DNA of 64,000 nucleotides from Pectobacterium zantedeschiae (GTDB taxonomy: Bacteria; Pseudomonadota; Gammaproteobacteria; Enterobacterales; Enterobacteriaceae), in contig NZ_NWTM01000001.1 of NCBI RefSeq assembly GCF_004137795.1, positions 1,167,229 to 1,231,228 of the forward strand, given 5' to 3'. The notes under the pieces were generated by a model. That model was not told the origin of the DNA. It saw only the letters and a list, made by a program, of their open reading frames with translations, and searched no databases. The position numbers and the translations under genes were made by a program. How positions within the stretch are numbered: the first letter of the stretch is position 1; each line of letters opens with the position of its first letter. Below, piece after piece: positions 48,829-58,124 of this stretch.

Positions 48829-49809
48829 ATGAAAATTGGATTAGTCATTAGCGGCGGCGACGTTAGCGGAATAAATAACTTCATCTTTCAGGTGAATAGA
48901 ATGACTGACTCTGACATTGTCATTTACGATGGTGGAATTAATGGCCTTATCGATAACTGCTGTAAGGTTCTCACCCGTCGCGATCTGGTGGATTATTCAC
49001 TTTCATCCATGCCTTTGATTGCATCCGGGAGAAAAACTGGAAAGTGTAGAAAAACAGACTACGAGCAAATCGTTAAAAATCTCCAAAAACAAAAACTCGA
49101 TGCGCTCATTATGGCGGGAGGCGATGGTTCATTCCAATTTCTAAAAAAACTAAGTCACTACGGTATTCATTGCTATGGCGTAGGAATGACGATTGATAAT
49201 GATATTTCAGGGAATAGCTATACGATTGGTTTTTCTACCGCCTGTGAGCAGGTAATGAGTGAGGTGGAAAAATTGCGTAACACGGGTCGTGGACTGCAAG
49301 GTCGGGTATTTATGGTTGAATTACTCGGTGGTTATTGCGGTGAATTAACATTACAGGCCGCATTAAAAAGCAATGCAGATATCGCGCTCATTCCTGAATC
49401 CCCGTGGGATATTAATATATTATCACAACGTATTTTTGAGAAAATCGCGAAACAAAATAGCGTGATCATTTTATGCTCTGAAGGCTACACCCATGAATAT
49501 ACTCCAGGCTTTCAGGGCGCTATCGATACTATTATCAAAAAACTCGAACATAAGATTGGAATCCGTATCCGAAAAACTATTTTAGGATACGGATTACGAA
49601 ATGGCGCGCCCACCGGGGAAGAAATTATTCAGGGCACCATGTTAGCTGAAGAAGTGGTTCGGTGTATTAACACTGGCCTGACTAATAAAATTATCATTAT
49701 CAATAATAACAACAAAGCTATTCCTATCGACCTGGAGGATTCTGAACGACGTTTGGTTGATGTCGAAAGTCATTTTTATAAGCTCGCGAAAACTCATCAT
49801 CTTATATGA
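48829..49809 (+). CDS. PfkA-family sugar-phosphate kinase
   Basis: A 326-residue member of the ATP-dependent phosphofructokinase family. ATP-type motif GGDGS (97-101), catalytic loop TIDND (121-125, Asp123 as base), Arg159, Glu218 and Arg257 are retained. Two residues that bind fructose-6-phosphate in E. coli PfkA are changed: the His249 equivalent is Tyr254 (GYGLRNG for GHIQRGG), and the Arg171 equivalent is Gly168. So a related but different phosphorylated sugar is probably the substrate. First gene of a seven-gene PTS/aldolase operon, 10 bp before the IIB gene. Base composition is more AT-rich than its surroundings, suggesting transfer. The housekeeping pfkA role is unlikely. Confidence 0.85.
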   Translation: MKIGLVISGGDVSGINNFIFQVNRMTDSDIVIYDGGINGLIDNCCKVLTRRDLVDYSLSSMPLIASGRKTGKCRKTDYEQIVKNLQKQKLDALIMAGGDGSFQFLKKLSHYGIHCYGVGMTIDNDISGNSYTIGFSTACEQVMSEVEKLRNTGRGLQGRVFMVELLGGYCGELTLQAALKSNADIALIPESPWDINILSQRIFEKIAKQNSVIILCSEGYTHEYTPGFQGAIDTIIKKLEHKIGIRIRKTILGYGLRNGAPTGEEIIQGTMLAEEVVRCINTGLTNKIIIINNNNKAIPIDLEDSERRLVDVESHFYKLAKTHHLI

Positions 49810-49819
49810 GGCCATTATC

Positions 49820-50113
49820 ATGTTGAAAGTACTTTGCGTTTGCGGCTGTGGATTAGGTTCCAGTTTCGCTATCGAAATGAGCGCCAAATCCGTACTAAAA
49901 AAATTGGGCATCGATGCAGAAATCAATCACACCACGATTTCAGAAGCCTCTGCATTTAATTATGACGTCATCCTAACCCAGAAAATATTTGCTGACATCC
50001 TGAATAGTGATGCCAGTGAAGATGAGAAAAAAAGGGTCATCATTCTTAATAAACTTACCGACAAAGATGAAATAGAAGAAAAAATTTTAGCCTATATCCA
50101 GGCTCATAAATAG
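49820..50113 (+). CDS. PTS system IIB component, UlaB/SgaB-like
   Basis: Cytoplasmic phosphotransfer subunit of 97 residues. The Rossmann-like P-loop CGCGLGSS (8-15) carries the phosphorylated Cys8, as in the ascorbate-type IIB family. ATG at 49820 is chosen because the sequence before it is out of character. Lies 10 bp after the kinase and 13 bp before IIC. It receives phosphate from the IIA protein encoded three genes later and passes it to the incoming sugar. Confidence 0.86.
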   Translation: MLKVLCVCGCGLGSSFAIEMSAKSVLKKLGIDAEINHTTISEASAFNYDVILTQKIFADILNSDASEDEKKRVIILNKLTDKDEIEEKILAYIQAHK

Positions 50114-50126
50114 CATGAGGTGAAAA

Positions 50127-51464
50127 ATGAACACCGTTATCAATTTCATTGTGAAAGATTTATTAGGCCAGGCATCCATATTAATCGCGCTGATCGCCAT
50201 GATCGGATTGATTTTGCAGAAGAAATCGGTAGGAAAAATTGCAGAGGGGACGTTCAAGACACTGCTTGGTTTCCTCATCATGATGGCGGGGATTAACATC
50301 ATCGTCGATACCCTGACGTATTTGAACAGTATCTTTACCCAAGGTTTTGGCATGAAAGGCTACATCACCGATGTCGCCGCTATTGCCGGACTGGCGAATC
50401 GTGAACTCGGATCTGAAGTCGCGTTGACGCTCATGGTGATCTTTGCCGTCAACATCCTGATTGCGCGAATTACCCCCTTTAAATATATCTTCCTGACCGG
50501 GCAGGCTCTGCTGTGGATGGCAACAATCGGTACCGTGATCGGTTATAAATCGGGCTTGACCGGTGCGACGTTGATCCTAACCGGGGGTATCTTTGGCGGC
50601 ATTATGGCCGTGCTGATGCCTGCGCTAGCGCAGCCGATTGTCCGCAAAATCACAAATTCCGATGATGTTGCGCTGGGGCATTTTTGTACCATCGGGTATC
50701 TCGTGCAGGCCGCCGTCGCACGGCTAGTCGGTAAAAACTCTAAATCCACAGAAGATTTAACGCTGCCCGATAACTTCAAATTCTTGCAGGATACCTACCT
50801 CTCGATGGCCGTCGTTATGGTGCCGATGTACCTCATCCCCGCCGTGGCTGCGGGACCGGCATATATCGCGCAATATGCCAACGGCGTTAACTATCTAATG
50901 TATTCCTTCATGCAATCTATGCAGTTTGTGGCGGGCGTTTTCGTTCTCTACAGCGGGGTGCGTCTGCTGCTTAATGAGTTGGTTCCCGCATTTAGAGGTA
51001 TCGCCATGCGTCTGGTGCCTAACGCTAAACCTGCGTTGGATTGCCCGGTGCTCTTCCCTTATGCGCCCAACGCCGTGATTGTGGGTTTCCTCGCCACCAC
51101 AGTCGGCTCCATTCTGGGAATGCTGATTTTCCCAATGTTTGGATTGGCGATGATTTTGCCAGGTTTACTGACCAACTTCTTTGCAGGCGGAACAGCGGGT
51201 ATTTTCGGTAATGCAATGGGAGGACGGCGTGGCGCTGTCATCGGCGGTGTGGTCCATGGTCTTTTCATTACCTTATTGCCCGCCATTCTGGTGCCATTAC
51301 TGGAAGTCTTCGGATTTACCGGTGTCACCTTCAGTGATTCTGATGTCATCGGTACAGGCCTGATATTAGGACATGCCTTCCAGCAAGACTGGTTATTTGT
51401 CGCCGCATTTGTCGCGTTCGTTGCATTCATTGCTTTTATTGCGAATCGTAAACTATCGCAATAG
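50127..51464 (+). CDS. PTS system IIC component, UlaA/SgaT-like permease
   Basis: Polytopic permease of 445 residues with about 10-11 hydrophobic helices. Family features: KKSVGKIAEGTFKTLLGFLIMMAGINII, MKGYITDVAAIAGLANRELG, FGGIMAVLMPALAQPIVRK, GHFCTIGYLVQAAVAR and LFPYAPNAVIVGF. It belongs to the ascorbate-type (PTS-AG) superfamily, not the fructose, glucose or lactose types. Substrate is unknown; there are no UlaD/E/F-like enzymes in the operon, so ascorbate itself is unlikely. Confidence 0.9.
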   Translation: MNTVINFIVKDLLGQASILIALIAMIGLILQKKSVGKIAEGTFKTLLGFLIMMAGINIIVDTLTYLNSIFTQGFGMKGYITDVAAIAGLANRELGSEVALTLMVIFAVNILIARITPFKYIFLTGQALLWMATIGTVIGYKSGLTGATLILTGGIFGGIMAVLMPALAQPIVRKITNSDDVALGHFCTIGYLVQAAVARLVGKNSKSTEDLTLPDNFKFLQDTYLSMAVVMVPMYLIPAVAAGPAYIAQYANGVNYLMYSFMQSMQFVAGVFVLYSGVRLLLNELVPAFRGIAMRLVPNAKPALDCPVLFPYAPNAVIVGFLATTVGSILGMLIFPMFGLAMILPGLLTNFFAGGTAGIFGNAMGGRRGAVIGGVVHGLFITLLPAILVPLLEVFGFTGVTFSDSDVIGTGLILGHAFQQDWLFVAAFVAFVAFIAFIANRKLSQ

Positions 51465-51528
51465 CGCATAAACCTATCGTATGGCCTGTCGTCATTAATG
51501 TCATGGGGTAAATTGCTAAGGAGCCACT

Positions 51529-51807
51529 ATGTTTTCTCTAATCAAACGTTTTTTATTTCCGGGTCCCTCTTCCGGCCGCAGTGATAATACGGATGACAAT
51601 CGCGTTAGGGAAATTGAGGAAGAATTAGCGGAACTTGAATCTCGTTTAGCACAAGATCCAACCCACAGTGAAACGCAAAAAACGTTAATGATTAAATACA
51701 ATCAGGCCATTCAATTATTTTCTTCCCATCCTGATTATCGGGATCGTGTTGATACAATTTTCATTCAGATCGATGAACTCAGAAACACCATTCGGAAAAA
51801 TATATGA
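51529..51807 (+). CDS. Small coiled-coil protein of unknown function in PTS operon
   Basis: A 92-residue, charged protein I do not recognise. A short N-terminal segment (MFSLIKRFLFPGPSS) is amphipathic or hydrophobic and may touch the membrane. Residues about 22-45 (DNRVREIEEELAELESRLAQ) read as a coiled coil, followed by a second helical stretch (KTLMIKYNQAIQLF) and a third (VDTIFIQIDELRNTI). No Cys, no signal peptide, no catalytic motif. It has an RBS (AAGGAG) and lies 64 bp after IIC and 6 bp before IIA, which supports real expression. It could be an accessory or assembly factor for the PTS (inference). Confidence 0.75.
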   Translation: MFSLIKRFLFPGPSSGRSDNTDDNRVREIEEELAELESRLAQDPTHSETQKTLMIKYNQAIQLFSSHPDYRDRVDTIFIQIDELRNTIRKNI

Positions 51808-51813
51808 GGTTTT

Positions 51814-52251
51814 ATGAGCATAAAAAATTTCCTTTTACAGCACAATTGCATTCAGCTCGGCGTGATATGCAAGACATGGGAAGAGGCTATTTATTGTGCC
51901 GCGCAACCATTAATCAGCGCGGGGTGTATTACGGAGGACTATCCGATTGCGGTGATAGGAAGCACGAAGGAGTACGGCCCTTATTATGTCTTTGATGAAG
52001 GTATCGCTATTCCACATGCACGCCCTGAGTGCGGCGTTATTGAGAATTGTTTCAGTTTACTGACGTTACACACGCCGCTCTCTATTCAGGGAAGTGAACC
52101 CGTGGATATTATCATTATGTTCGGTGGTGTTAACAGTGATGCACATATTACAGAAGGCATCGCCTCAATCGTCAATCTATTAGAACAGGACGACATACTC
52201 TCTCGTATTCGATGTGCCACCACGTCAGATGATATTGTCGGGGTATTATGA
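51814..52251 (+). CDS. PTS system IIA component (PTS_EIIA_2 type)
   Basis: A 145-residue phosphocarrier of the fructose/mannitol/ascorbate IIA fold. The phosphorylation site is His68 in EGIAIPHARPE. The segment SIQGSEPVDIIIMFGG and the C-terminal helix (NLLEQDDILSRI) fit the family. Its stop overlaps the next gene's ATG by 4 bp. It completes the IIA-IIB-IIC set as separate polypeptides, as in ulaABC. Confidence 0.88.
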   Translation: MSIKNFLLQHNCIQLGVICKTWEEAIYCAAQPLISAGCITEDYPIAVIGSTKEYGPYYVFDEGIAIPHARPECGVIENCFSLLTLHTPLSIQGSEPVDIIIMFGGVNSDAHITEGIASIVNLLEQDDILSRIRCATTSDDIVGVL

Positions 52252-52781
52252 AAAAAATTATTTTGGTAAATGGTATTCCCGCATCAGGGAAAAGCACGGT
52301 AGCGCGTATTATCGCTGACGAGTTGAATCTCACACAGTTAAGTTTGGATGAAATAAAAGAACCGTTCATGGTGCAGTTCTGCGACATCATCGATAGAGCG
52401 TTAAATAGAAAACTGGGGTACGCCGCGTATCAGGCTATGTTTAACATCGTTAGACAGGCACCTAATAATAGCATTCTTATTCTTGATGCCTGGTTTGGCT
52501 TTCGCGAAAAAACAGTATTACAGGAATATCTGACATCATGTGATATCAAGAAACCGATTGAAATATGGAATGCCATCTCCTCTGAGCGAGTGGCAGAACG
52601 CTATCAAGCCAGAATGAATGAAAGAATAAAGGGTCATCCCGGTGATGAGTATCTACCGGAATTAATTTCACTCGCACATCAGGCACAGCCAATGCGTATT
52701 GGAGAGTGTTACACGGTTGATCAGGATAAGGAAATTAATCATCAGGAATTAATTCAATGGATCAAAACACACCTGGATTAA
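52248..52781 (+). CDS. P-loop kinase-like protein (AAA_33 / zeta-toxin-like fold)
   Basis: A 177-residue nucleotide-binding protein. Walker A GIPASGKST (9-17), LSLDEIKEPF as a possible substrate-acid region, and ILILDAWFG as a Walker B-like strand resemble small-molecule phosphotransferases (chloramphenicol phosphotransferase, gluconate kinase, zeta-type kinases). The substrate is unknown. Its overlap with the IIA gene and place before the aldolase suggest that it phosphorylates a metabolite of the same pathway, or modifies one of its proteins (inference). Confidence 0.72.
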   Translation: MKKIILVNGIPASGKSTVARIIADELNLTQLSLDEIKEPFMVQFCDIIDRALNRKLGYAAYQAMFNIVRQAPNNSILILDAWFGFREKTVLQEYLTSCDIKKPIEIWNAISSERVAERYQARMNERIKGHPGDEYLPELISLAHQAQPMRIGECYTVDQDKEINHQELIQWIKTHLD

Positions 52782-52817
52782 TCGCTTATTTACATTAATT
52801 TTTATGAGGTAATTATC

Positions 52818-53717
52818 ATGAACACCATGACAACAGCTGAGCACCGGGGATATCAATTAATTTGTAACGCGACGGGCGCCATGATGGTTATTGCCTGCGA
52901 TCAACGTGGTGGTATGCGAACGTTATTAGCACCGACATCTGATGCGCAGGCTGCGATTACCAATGAAACATTAGGAAAAACAAAATATGACATCACTCGC
53001 TATCTGGCGGCTGAGGCGGGCTGTGTATTGGTCGATCCGATCTGCGCCATACCGGGTCTGATAGACGAAAATATCTTGCCTCGCGATACCGGCCTGCTTA
53101 TCGGCCTTGATGCTTCAGGCTGGGAAACGAGCCCGGAAGGCTACCGGATCTCCACAATGGTTGAAGGTGTAACAGCACGTAAAGTACGCGAATGGGGTGC
53201 TACTGGTGGGAAAATCATGATCTACCTTCGCCCGGATATCCCAGAGGCCAATACGCGTAACCTTGCAACACTGCGTACCGTGATTCAGGACTTTGCGCAG
53301 GAGGATTTACTGCTCGTCGTCGAATTTCTGACCTATTCTCTGGAAAATGAATCTCGCGAAGCCTATACCCGCCTCTTGCCCGAACTCATTCCAGCGGGCT
53401 GTCAGGCCTGTATCGATCAAGGCGCAAAAGTCTTGAAGATACCTTATCCAGGATCGGATGAAGCCTGTGCGCGTGTGACCACACTCTGCGGTGAAATACC
53501 CTGGGCCGTTTTGTCTGCGGGCGTCGATCACACCACCTTTCTCCCTCAGGTAGAGAGCGCGTTGAAAAATGGTGCCTCTGGCGTGATTGCAGGACGCTCT
53601 CTGTGGAAGGATTGTATCTCGCTCGATCGCAACGTTTCGAAAGAGAAGCTATCCACGGTTGCCGTCTCTCGTCTCAACGATATTCAGGCGCTGTTAAAAC
53701 GGTATCAACGCCCCTAG
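52818..53717 (+). CDS. Class I aldolase, LacD/YihT-like
   Basis: A 299-residue (beta/alpha)8 aldolase. Features of the tagatose-1,6-bisphosphate / sulfofructose-phosphate aldolase family: VIACDQRGGMR near 24-34, GGKIMIYLRPD with Lys132, the probable Schiff-base Lys207 in KVLKIPYPGS, VLSAGVDHTTF and SGVIAGRSLW. The usual KVEVP around the Schiff-base Lys reads KIPYP here. Last gene of the operon. The natural product of the PfkA-like kinase, a ketose bisphosphate, would be cleaved to dihydroxyacetone phosphate and an aldehyde (inference). Confidence 0.82.
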   Translation: MNTMTTAEHRGYQLICNATGAMMVIACDQRGGMRTLLAPTSDAQAAITNETLGKTKYDITRYLAAEAGCVLVDPICAIPGLIDENILPRDTGLLIGLDASGWETSPEGYRISTMVEGVTARKVREWGATGGKIMIYLRPDIPEANTRNLATLRTVIQDFAQEDLLLVVEFLTYSLENESREAYTRLLPELIPAGCQACIDQGAKVLKIPYPGSDEACARVTTLCGEIPWAVLSAGVDHTTFLPQVESALKNGASGVIAGRSLWKDCISLDRNVSKEKLSTVAVSRLNDIQALLKRYQRP

Positions 53718-53731
53718 TTCAGAGGGTATGT

Positions 53732-53753
53732 TGCGCTCTCTCAGGGGAGCGCA
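53732..53753 (+). terminator. Hairpin at end of sugar operon
   Basis: TGCGCTC/GAGCGCA stem (7 bp, 8-nt loop) 15 bp after the aldolase stop. T run is weak, so termination may be incomplete. Confidence 0.5.
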
Positions 53754-53947
53754 CTTCCCTATTGATAGACACTTCTTTTTTATCCCATCAGCACGTCTTA
53801 TCCATCGAATACGGTCAATTCGTCAATTGCCGCGTGTCCAAAGCTCAGCTATAACTAAATGAACCACGATGATTTTTTGACAGGAGCCAGCGGGAAGGCA
53901 GTAAACGGGATCTCACGTACAGGCTTGTTATGTTAGGGGGCGCGCTG

Positions 53948-55489
53948 ATGGCTATATCAACGGATAATCAGGTAAAAAAAACACTTCGCCTGAGTGATGG
54001 ACCGGACTGGACATTTGAGTTATTGCAGGTTTATCTCGATGAGATTGATCGGGTAGCCAAGTTATATCGTCTGGCAACCTATCCTCACCAGATTGAAGTA
54101 ATCACCTCAGAACAAATGATGGACGCCTATTCCAGCATAGGTATGCCGATCAACTATTCCCACTGGTCGTTCGGGAAGAAATTTATTGAAACCGAGCAAC
54201 GTTACAAACATGGGCAGCAGGGGTTAGCATACGAAATCGTTATTAACTCCGATCCCTGTATCGCGTACCTGATGGAAGAGAACACGCTGCCGATGCAGGC
54301 ACTCGTCATGGCTCACGCCTGCTACGGACACAATTCCTTCTTCAAAGGCAACTATCTGTTCCGCAGTTGGACTGATGCCAGCTCCATCGTCGATTACCTT
54401 CTCTTTGCGCGACAATATATCGCGCAATGTGAAGAGCGTTATGGCGTGGACGAAGTAGAACGACTGCTAGATTCCTGCCACGCACTGATGAACTATGGCG
54501 TTGACCGCTACAAGCGTCCGCAGAAAATCTCGCTCGAAGAGGAAAAATCTCGCCAGAAAAGTCGTGAGGCTTATCTACAAAGTCAGGTAAACGATCTCTG
54601 GAAAACCTTACCGCGCCGCGAACAAGGTGCCGCACCGGAACAAGCGAGACGCTTTCCGCAAGAGCCGCAGGAAAACCTACTCTACTTTATGGAGAAAAAT
54701 GCACCGCTGCTGGAACCTTGGCAGCGAGAGGTTTTACGCATTGTGCGGAAAGTCAGCCAGTATTTTTATCCGCAGAAGCAAACTCAGGTGATGAATGAAG
54801 GTTGGGCCACCTTCTGGCACTACACCATCCTGAACCATCTCTATGATGAAGGCCGTGTATCTGAGCGCTTCATGCTGGAGTTCCTGCACAGCCATACCAA
54901 TGTGATCTATCAGCCGCCGTATAACAGCCCGTATTACAGCGGCATCAACCCGTATGCGCTGGGTTTCGCGATGTTTCAGGACATTAAACGTATTTGTCAG
55001 TCGCCGACGGATGAAGATCGCTACTGGTTCCCCGACATTGCAGGTAAAGACTGGCTCGATACACTGCATTTCGCGATGCAGAATTTTAAAGACGAGAGCT
55101 TCATCAGCCAGTTCTTGTCGCCTAAATTGATGCGTGACTTCCGGCTCTTTACCGTGCTGGACGATGACCGAAACAACTATCTGGAAATTGCCGCGATTCA
55201 TGACGAGGAAGGCTATCGTTTGATTCGTCAGGAGCTATCCGCACAGTACAACCTGAGTCATCTGGAGCCGAATATTCAGGTCTGGAACGTGGATTTGCGC
55301 GGCAATCGAGCGCTGACGCTACGCTATGTTCCACATAACCGCGCACCATTGGATAAAAGTAGTCAGGAAGTGTTGAAACACGTGCATCGCCTGTGGGGGT
55401 TTGACGTTTATCTGGAGCAGGCTAACTCAGATGGGAGCATTGAACTCATTGAGCGCTGCCCACCGCGTAACGGGGCTGCATCTACATAG
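53948..55489 (+). CDS. ycgB: SpoVR family protein YcgB
   Basis: A 513-residue SpoVR-like protein, function unresolved; its genes co-occur widely with YeaG/YeaH. Recognised from RLSDGPDWTFELLQVYLDEIDRVAKLYRL (offset slightly), SYSHWSFGKKF-type regions, MNEGWATFWHYTILNHL, HSHTNVIYQPPYNSPYYSG and the C-terminal RCPPRNG. ATG at 53948 with GGGGG 7 bp upstream is chosen over one 18 bp earlier. Convergent with fadR. Confidence 0.95.
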   Translation: MAISTDNQVKKTLRLSDGPDWTFELLQVYLDEIDRVAKLYRLATYPHQIEVITSEQMMDAYSSIGMPINYSHWSFGKKFIETEQRYKHGQQGLAYEIVINSDPCIAYLMEENTLPMQALVMAHACYGHNSFFKGNYLFRSWTDASSIVDYLLFARQYIAQCEERYGVDEVERLLDSCHALMNYGVDRYKRPQKISLEEEKSRQKSREAYLQSQVNDLWKTLPRREQGAAPEQARRFPQEPQENLLYFMEKNAPLLEPWQREVLRIVRKVSQYFYPQKQTQVMNEGWATFWHYTILNHLYDEGRVSERFMLEFLHSHTNVIYQPPYNSPYYSGINPYALGFAMFQDIKRICQSPTDEDRYWFPDIAGKDWLDTLHFAMQNFKDESFISQFLSPKLMRDFRLFTVLDDDRNNYLEIAAIHDEEGYRLIRQELSAQYNLSHLEPNIQVWNVDLRGNRALTLRYVPHNRAPLDKSSQEVLKHVHRLWGFDVYLEQANSDGSIELIERCPPRNGAAST

Positions 55490-55532
55490 CAGAATGCAGT
55501 TACACAGGTGAACAGTCTCGCCGATAAAAGAC

Positions 55533-55565
55533 AAAGGGGATTCAGAATACCTGAATCCCCTTTTC
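55533..55565. terminator. Bidirectional terminator between ycgB and fadR
   Basis: A 13-bp stem AAAGGGGATTCAG/CTGAATCCCCTTT with loop AATAC and T run. Serves the convergent genes. Confidence 0.9.
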
Positions 55566-55593
55566 ATGTTTTCACCATGAAGCGAATAACGAC

Positions 55594-56313
55594 TTAGCGG
55601 CGCACTTCCGCGATATCTCGCGGGATGGCGCTCTGCATACTGTGCCAGATCGCCCCACTTTCTTTGCCATAATGTCTGACGACATCCATGACTTGATCGT
55701 ATAGCTCTTCGCTACGTAATGTTTCCAACCGACCATAAAAATTCACGGCCAGTTTGCGGGCTTCCGGGTTGGAAAAATAGTATCGCCCTACGCGAATATA
55801 CAACCCTTTCAGGCCATTCAGAATCAGACCATAGATCGGGTTGCCGGAGGCAAAAGCCAAACCACGGAACACATTGTAGTCAAGTTGCGCAAAAGCTTCT
55901 GCACTGTCGTCCACCGCGTTTGCCTGAGTCAACACATCACGCACCTTTTCCGGGTGCTGGCGTAATGCCGTCCGAATAAAGATTGCGGCAATGTTAGTTC
56001 GCACAGCAAGCAAGTTGTCGATCAGTTGCGGCACGCTATCGTGATCGAGTCGAGCCAACGTTTCCAGAATATTGAGACCGGAGGTTTCCCAAAAATTGTT
56101 AATCTTTGTCGGTTTCCCGTGCTGTATCGTCAGCCAGCCATCACGGGCTAAGCGCTGCAGCACTTCACGCAGGGTAGTACGGGTCACGCCGATCAGTTCG
56201 GAAAGCTCTCTTTCCGCGGGCAAAATAGTGCCAGGAGGAAAACGGTTATTCCATATACTTTCGATAATGTATTCTTCCGCGAATCCAGCCGGACTTTGCG
56301 CCTTTATAACCAT
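55594..56313 (-). CDS. fadR: Fatty acid metabolism regulator FadR
   Basis: GntR-family acyl-CoA-responsive regulator: represses beta-oxidation genes and activates fabA/fabB. The 239 residues have a winged HTH (about 10-75, with [31 protein letters not shown]) and an all-helical acyl-CoA-binding C-terminal domain. Length matches E. coli FadR (239). Divergent from nhaB. Confidence 0.96.
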   Translation of the reverse strand: MVIKAQSPAGFAEEYIIESIWNNRFPPGTILPAERELSELIGVTRTTLREVLQRLARDGWLTIQHGKPTKINNFWETSGLNILETLARLDHDSVPQLIDNLLAVRTNIAAIFIRTALRQHPEKVRDVLTQANAVDDSAEAFAQLDYNVFRGLAFASGNPIYGLILNGLKGLYIRVGRYYFSNPEARKLAVNFYGRLETLRSEELYDQVMDVVRHYGKESGAIWHSMQSAIPRDIAEVRR

Positions 56314-56543
56314 GTGTTTGATAATCCGTAGCGGTGATTGCCGAAAAAAGCCGAATCATAATACCAGACGAAAGAATCATGATATAGCGCCGTACTCAGG
56401 CACCGGACCATTTCAATGAAAAATTGTGACTGCAAACCGCCCTTTCACAGCGTAGAGCGGTAGACTTGTGACCGTTTGTAAAGTTTTTACTATATGATAA
56501 AAACCATCAAGCTATTATAACGAATAAGGATTCCACTCCCATT

Positions 56544-58124
56544 ATGATCGCCATGCCCTTCCACCGTGCGCTGCTAAAAAACTTCCTGGGATACGCGCCA
56601 GACTGGTACAAACTGACTATTTTTGGTTTCTTACTGATTAATCCATTGCTGTTTTATTTTGTTAGCCCGTTTTGGGCCGGTTGGTTATTGGTCGTGGAGT
56701 TTATTTTTACGCTCGGCATGGCGCTGAAATGTTATCCGCTACAGCCTGGTGGTCTGCTGGCACTACAGGCGATACTCATCGGTATGACCAGTCCGCAGCA
56801 GGTATGGCATGAAGTCACTGGGAACATTGAAGTTCTCATGCTGTTAGTGTTTATGGTGGCAGGCATCTATTTCATGAAGCAACTGCTGCTATTTGTGTTT
56901 ACCAAACTGCTGCTGCGCATCCATTCCAAAACCCTGCTCTCTCTCGCTTTCTGTATGGCTGCGGCGTTCCTCTCCGCCTTTTTAGATGCGTTGACGGTGA
57001 TTGCCGTCATTATCAGTGTTGCTATCGGGTTTTATGGTATTTATCACCGTTTCGCCTCTCAACAGGGTGAAGATGAAGCCGATATCAGTGATGACAGTGC
57101 ATTAAGCAACGAGGAACATCATCGTACGCTGGACCAATTCCGTGCATTTCTACGTAGTTTGATGATGCACGCAGGCGTCGGTACGGCGCTGGGCGGAGTG
57201 ATGACGATGGTCGGCGAACCGCAGAACCTGATTATTGCGAAAAGCGCAGGCTGGGATTTCGTCAGTTTTTTCCTGCGCATGTCACCAGTGACCGTGCCCG
57301 TCTTTATATGCGGCATCTTGACCTGCGTGCTGGTCGAACGCTTCAAGCTCTTCGGCTATGGGGTAAATCTGCCGGACAACGTGCGCCGCGTGCTCGAGGA
57401 TTACGATAAGGGCATGACAGAAAAGCGTACACCGCAGGATAAAGTACGTTTGTTCGTGCAGGCGGTAATTGGCGTTTGGCTCATCATCGCACTGGCGTTT
57501 CATCTGGCCGAGGTCGGGCTGATTGGCCTTTCCGTGATTATTCTGGCCACCACGTTCTGCGGCGTGACCGAAGAACACGCTATCGGTAAAGCCTTTCAGG
57601 ATGCCATGCCGTTTACCGCGTTGCTGACGGTTTTCTTTGCCATCGTCGCCGTCATTATCGATCAGCAACTGTTCTCACCAATTATTCACTACGTCCTGCA
57701 ATCTTCTGATAGCGCCCAGTTGACGCAGTTTTATCTGTTCAATGGCCTGCTATCGTCGATATCGGATAACGTCTTTGTGGGATCGGTTTATATCAATGAG
57801 GCGCGCAATGCGTTTGAGAGCGGCAAAATCTCGTTACCCCAGTTTGAGCTACTCGCCGTGGCGATCAATACCGGCACCAACCTGCCTTCTGTCGCCACAC
57901 CGAATGGGCAAGCTGCGTTTCTATTTCTGCTGACATCCGCGCTGGCTCCGCTTATCCGACTGTCTTACGGGCGCATGGTGATCATGGCGCTGCCTTATAC
58001 CATCGTGATGACGCTGGTCGGGTTGCTTTGCGTTGAGTTTACGCTAGTGCCGTTTACTGACTTTTTGCTGAATAATCACTGGATTTCTTTGCCAAATTTG
58101 ACCATATCAGGCAGCCACTCATAA
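56544..58124 (+). CDS. nhaB: Na+/H+ antiporter NhaB
   Basis: Inner-membrane antiporter of 526 residues exporting Na+ in exchange for H+. About 12 hydrophobic segments; family motifs [22 protein letters not shown]-like, [39 protein letters not shown] and [21 protein letters not shown] second ATG (56553) three codons in is a possible start. Located between fadR and dsbB, as in E. coli. Confidence 0.95.
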   Translation: MIAMPFHRALLKNFLGYAPDWYKLTIFGFLLINPLLFYFVSPFWAGWLLVVEFIFTLGMALKCYPLQPGGLLALQAILIGMTSPQQVWHEVTGNIEVLMLLVFMVAGIYFMKQLLLFVFTKLLLRIHSKTLLSLAFCMAAAFLSAFLDALTVIAVIISVAIGFYGIYHRFASQQGEDEADISDDSALSNEEHHRTLDQFRAFLRSLMMHAGVGTALGGVMTMVGEPQNLIIAKSAGWDFVSFFLRMSPVTVPVFICGILTCVLVERFKLFGYGVNLPDNVRRVLEDYDKGMTEKRTPQDKVRLFVQAVIGVWLIIALAFHLAEVGLIGLSVIILATTFCGVTEEHAIGKAFQDAMPFTALLTVFFAIVAVIIDQQLFSPIIHYVLQSSDSAQLTQFYLFNGLLSSISDNVFVGSVYINEARNAFESGKISLPQFELLAVAINTGTNLPSVATPNGQAAFLFLLTSALAPLIRLSYGRMVIMALPYTIVMTLVGLLCVEFTLVPFTDFLLNNHWISLPNLTISGSHS

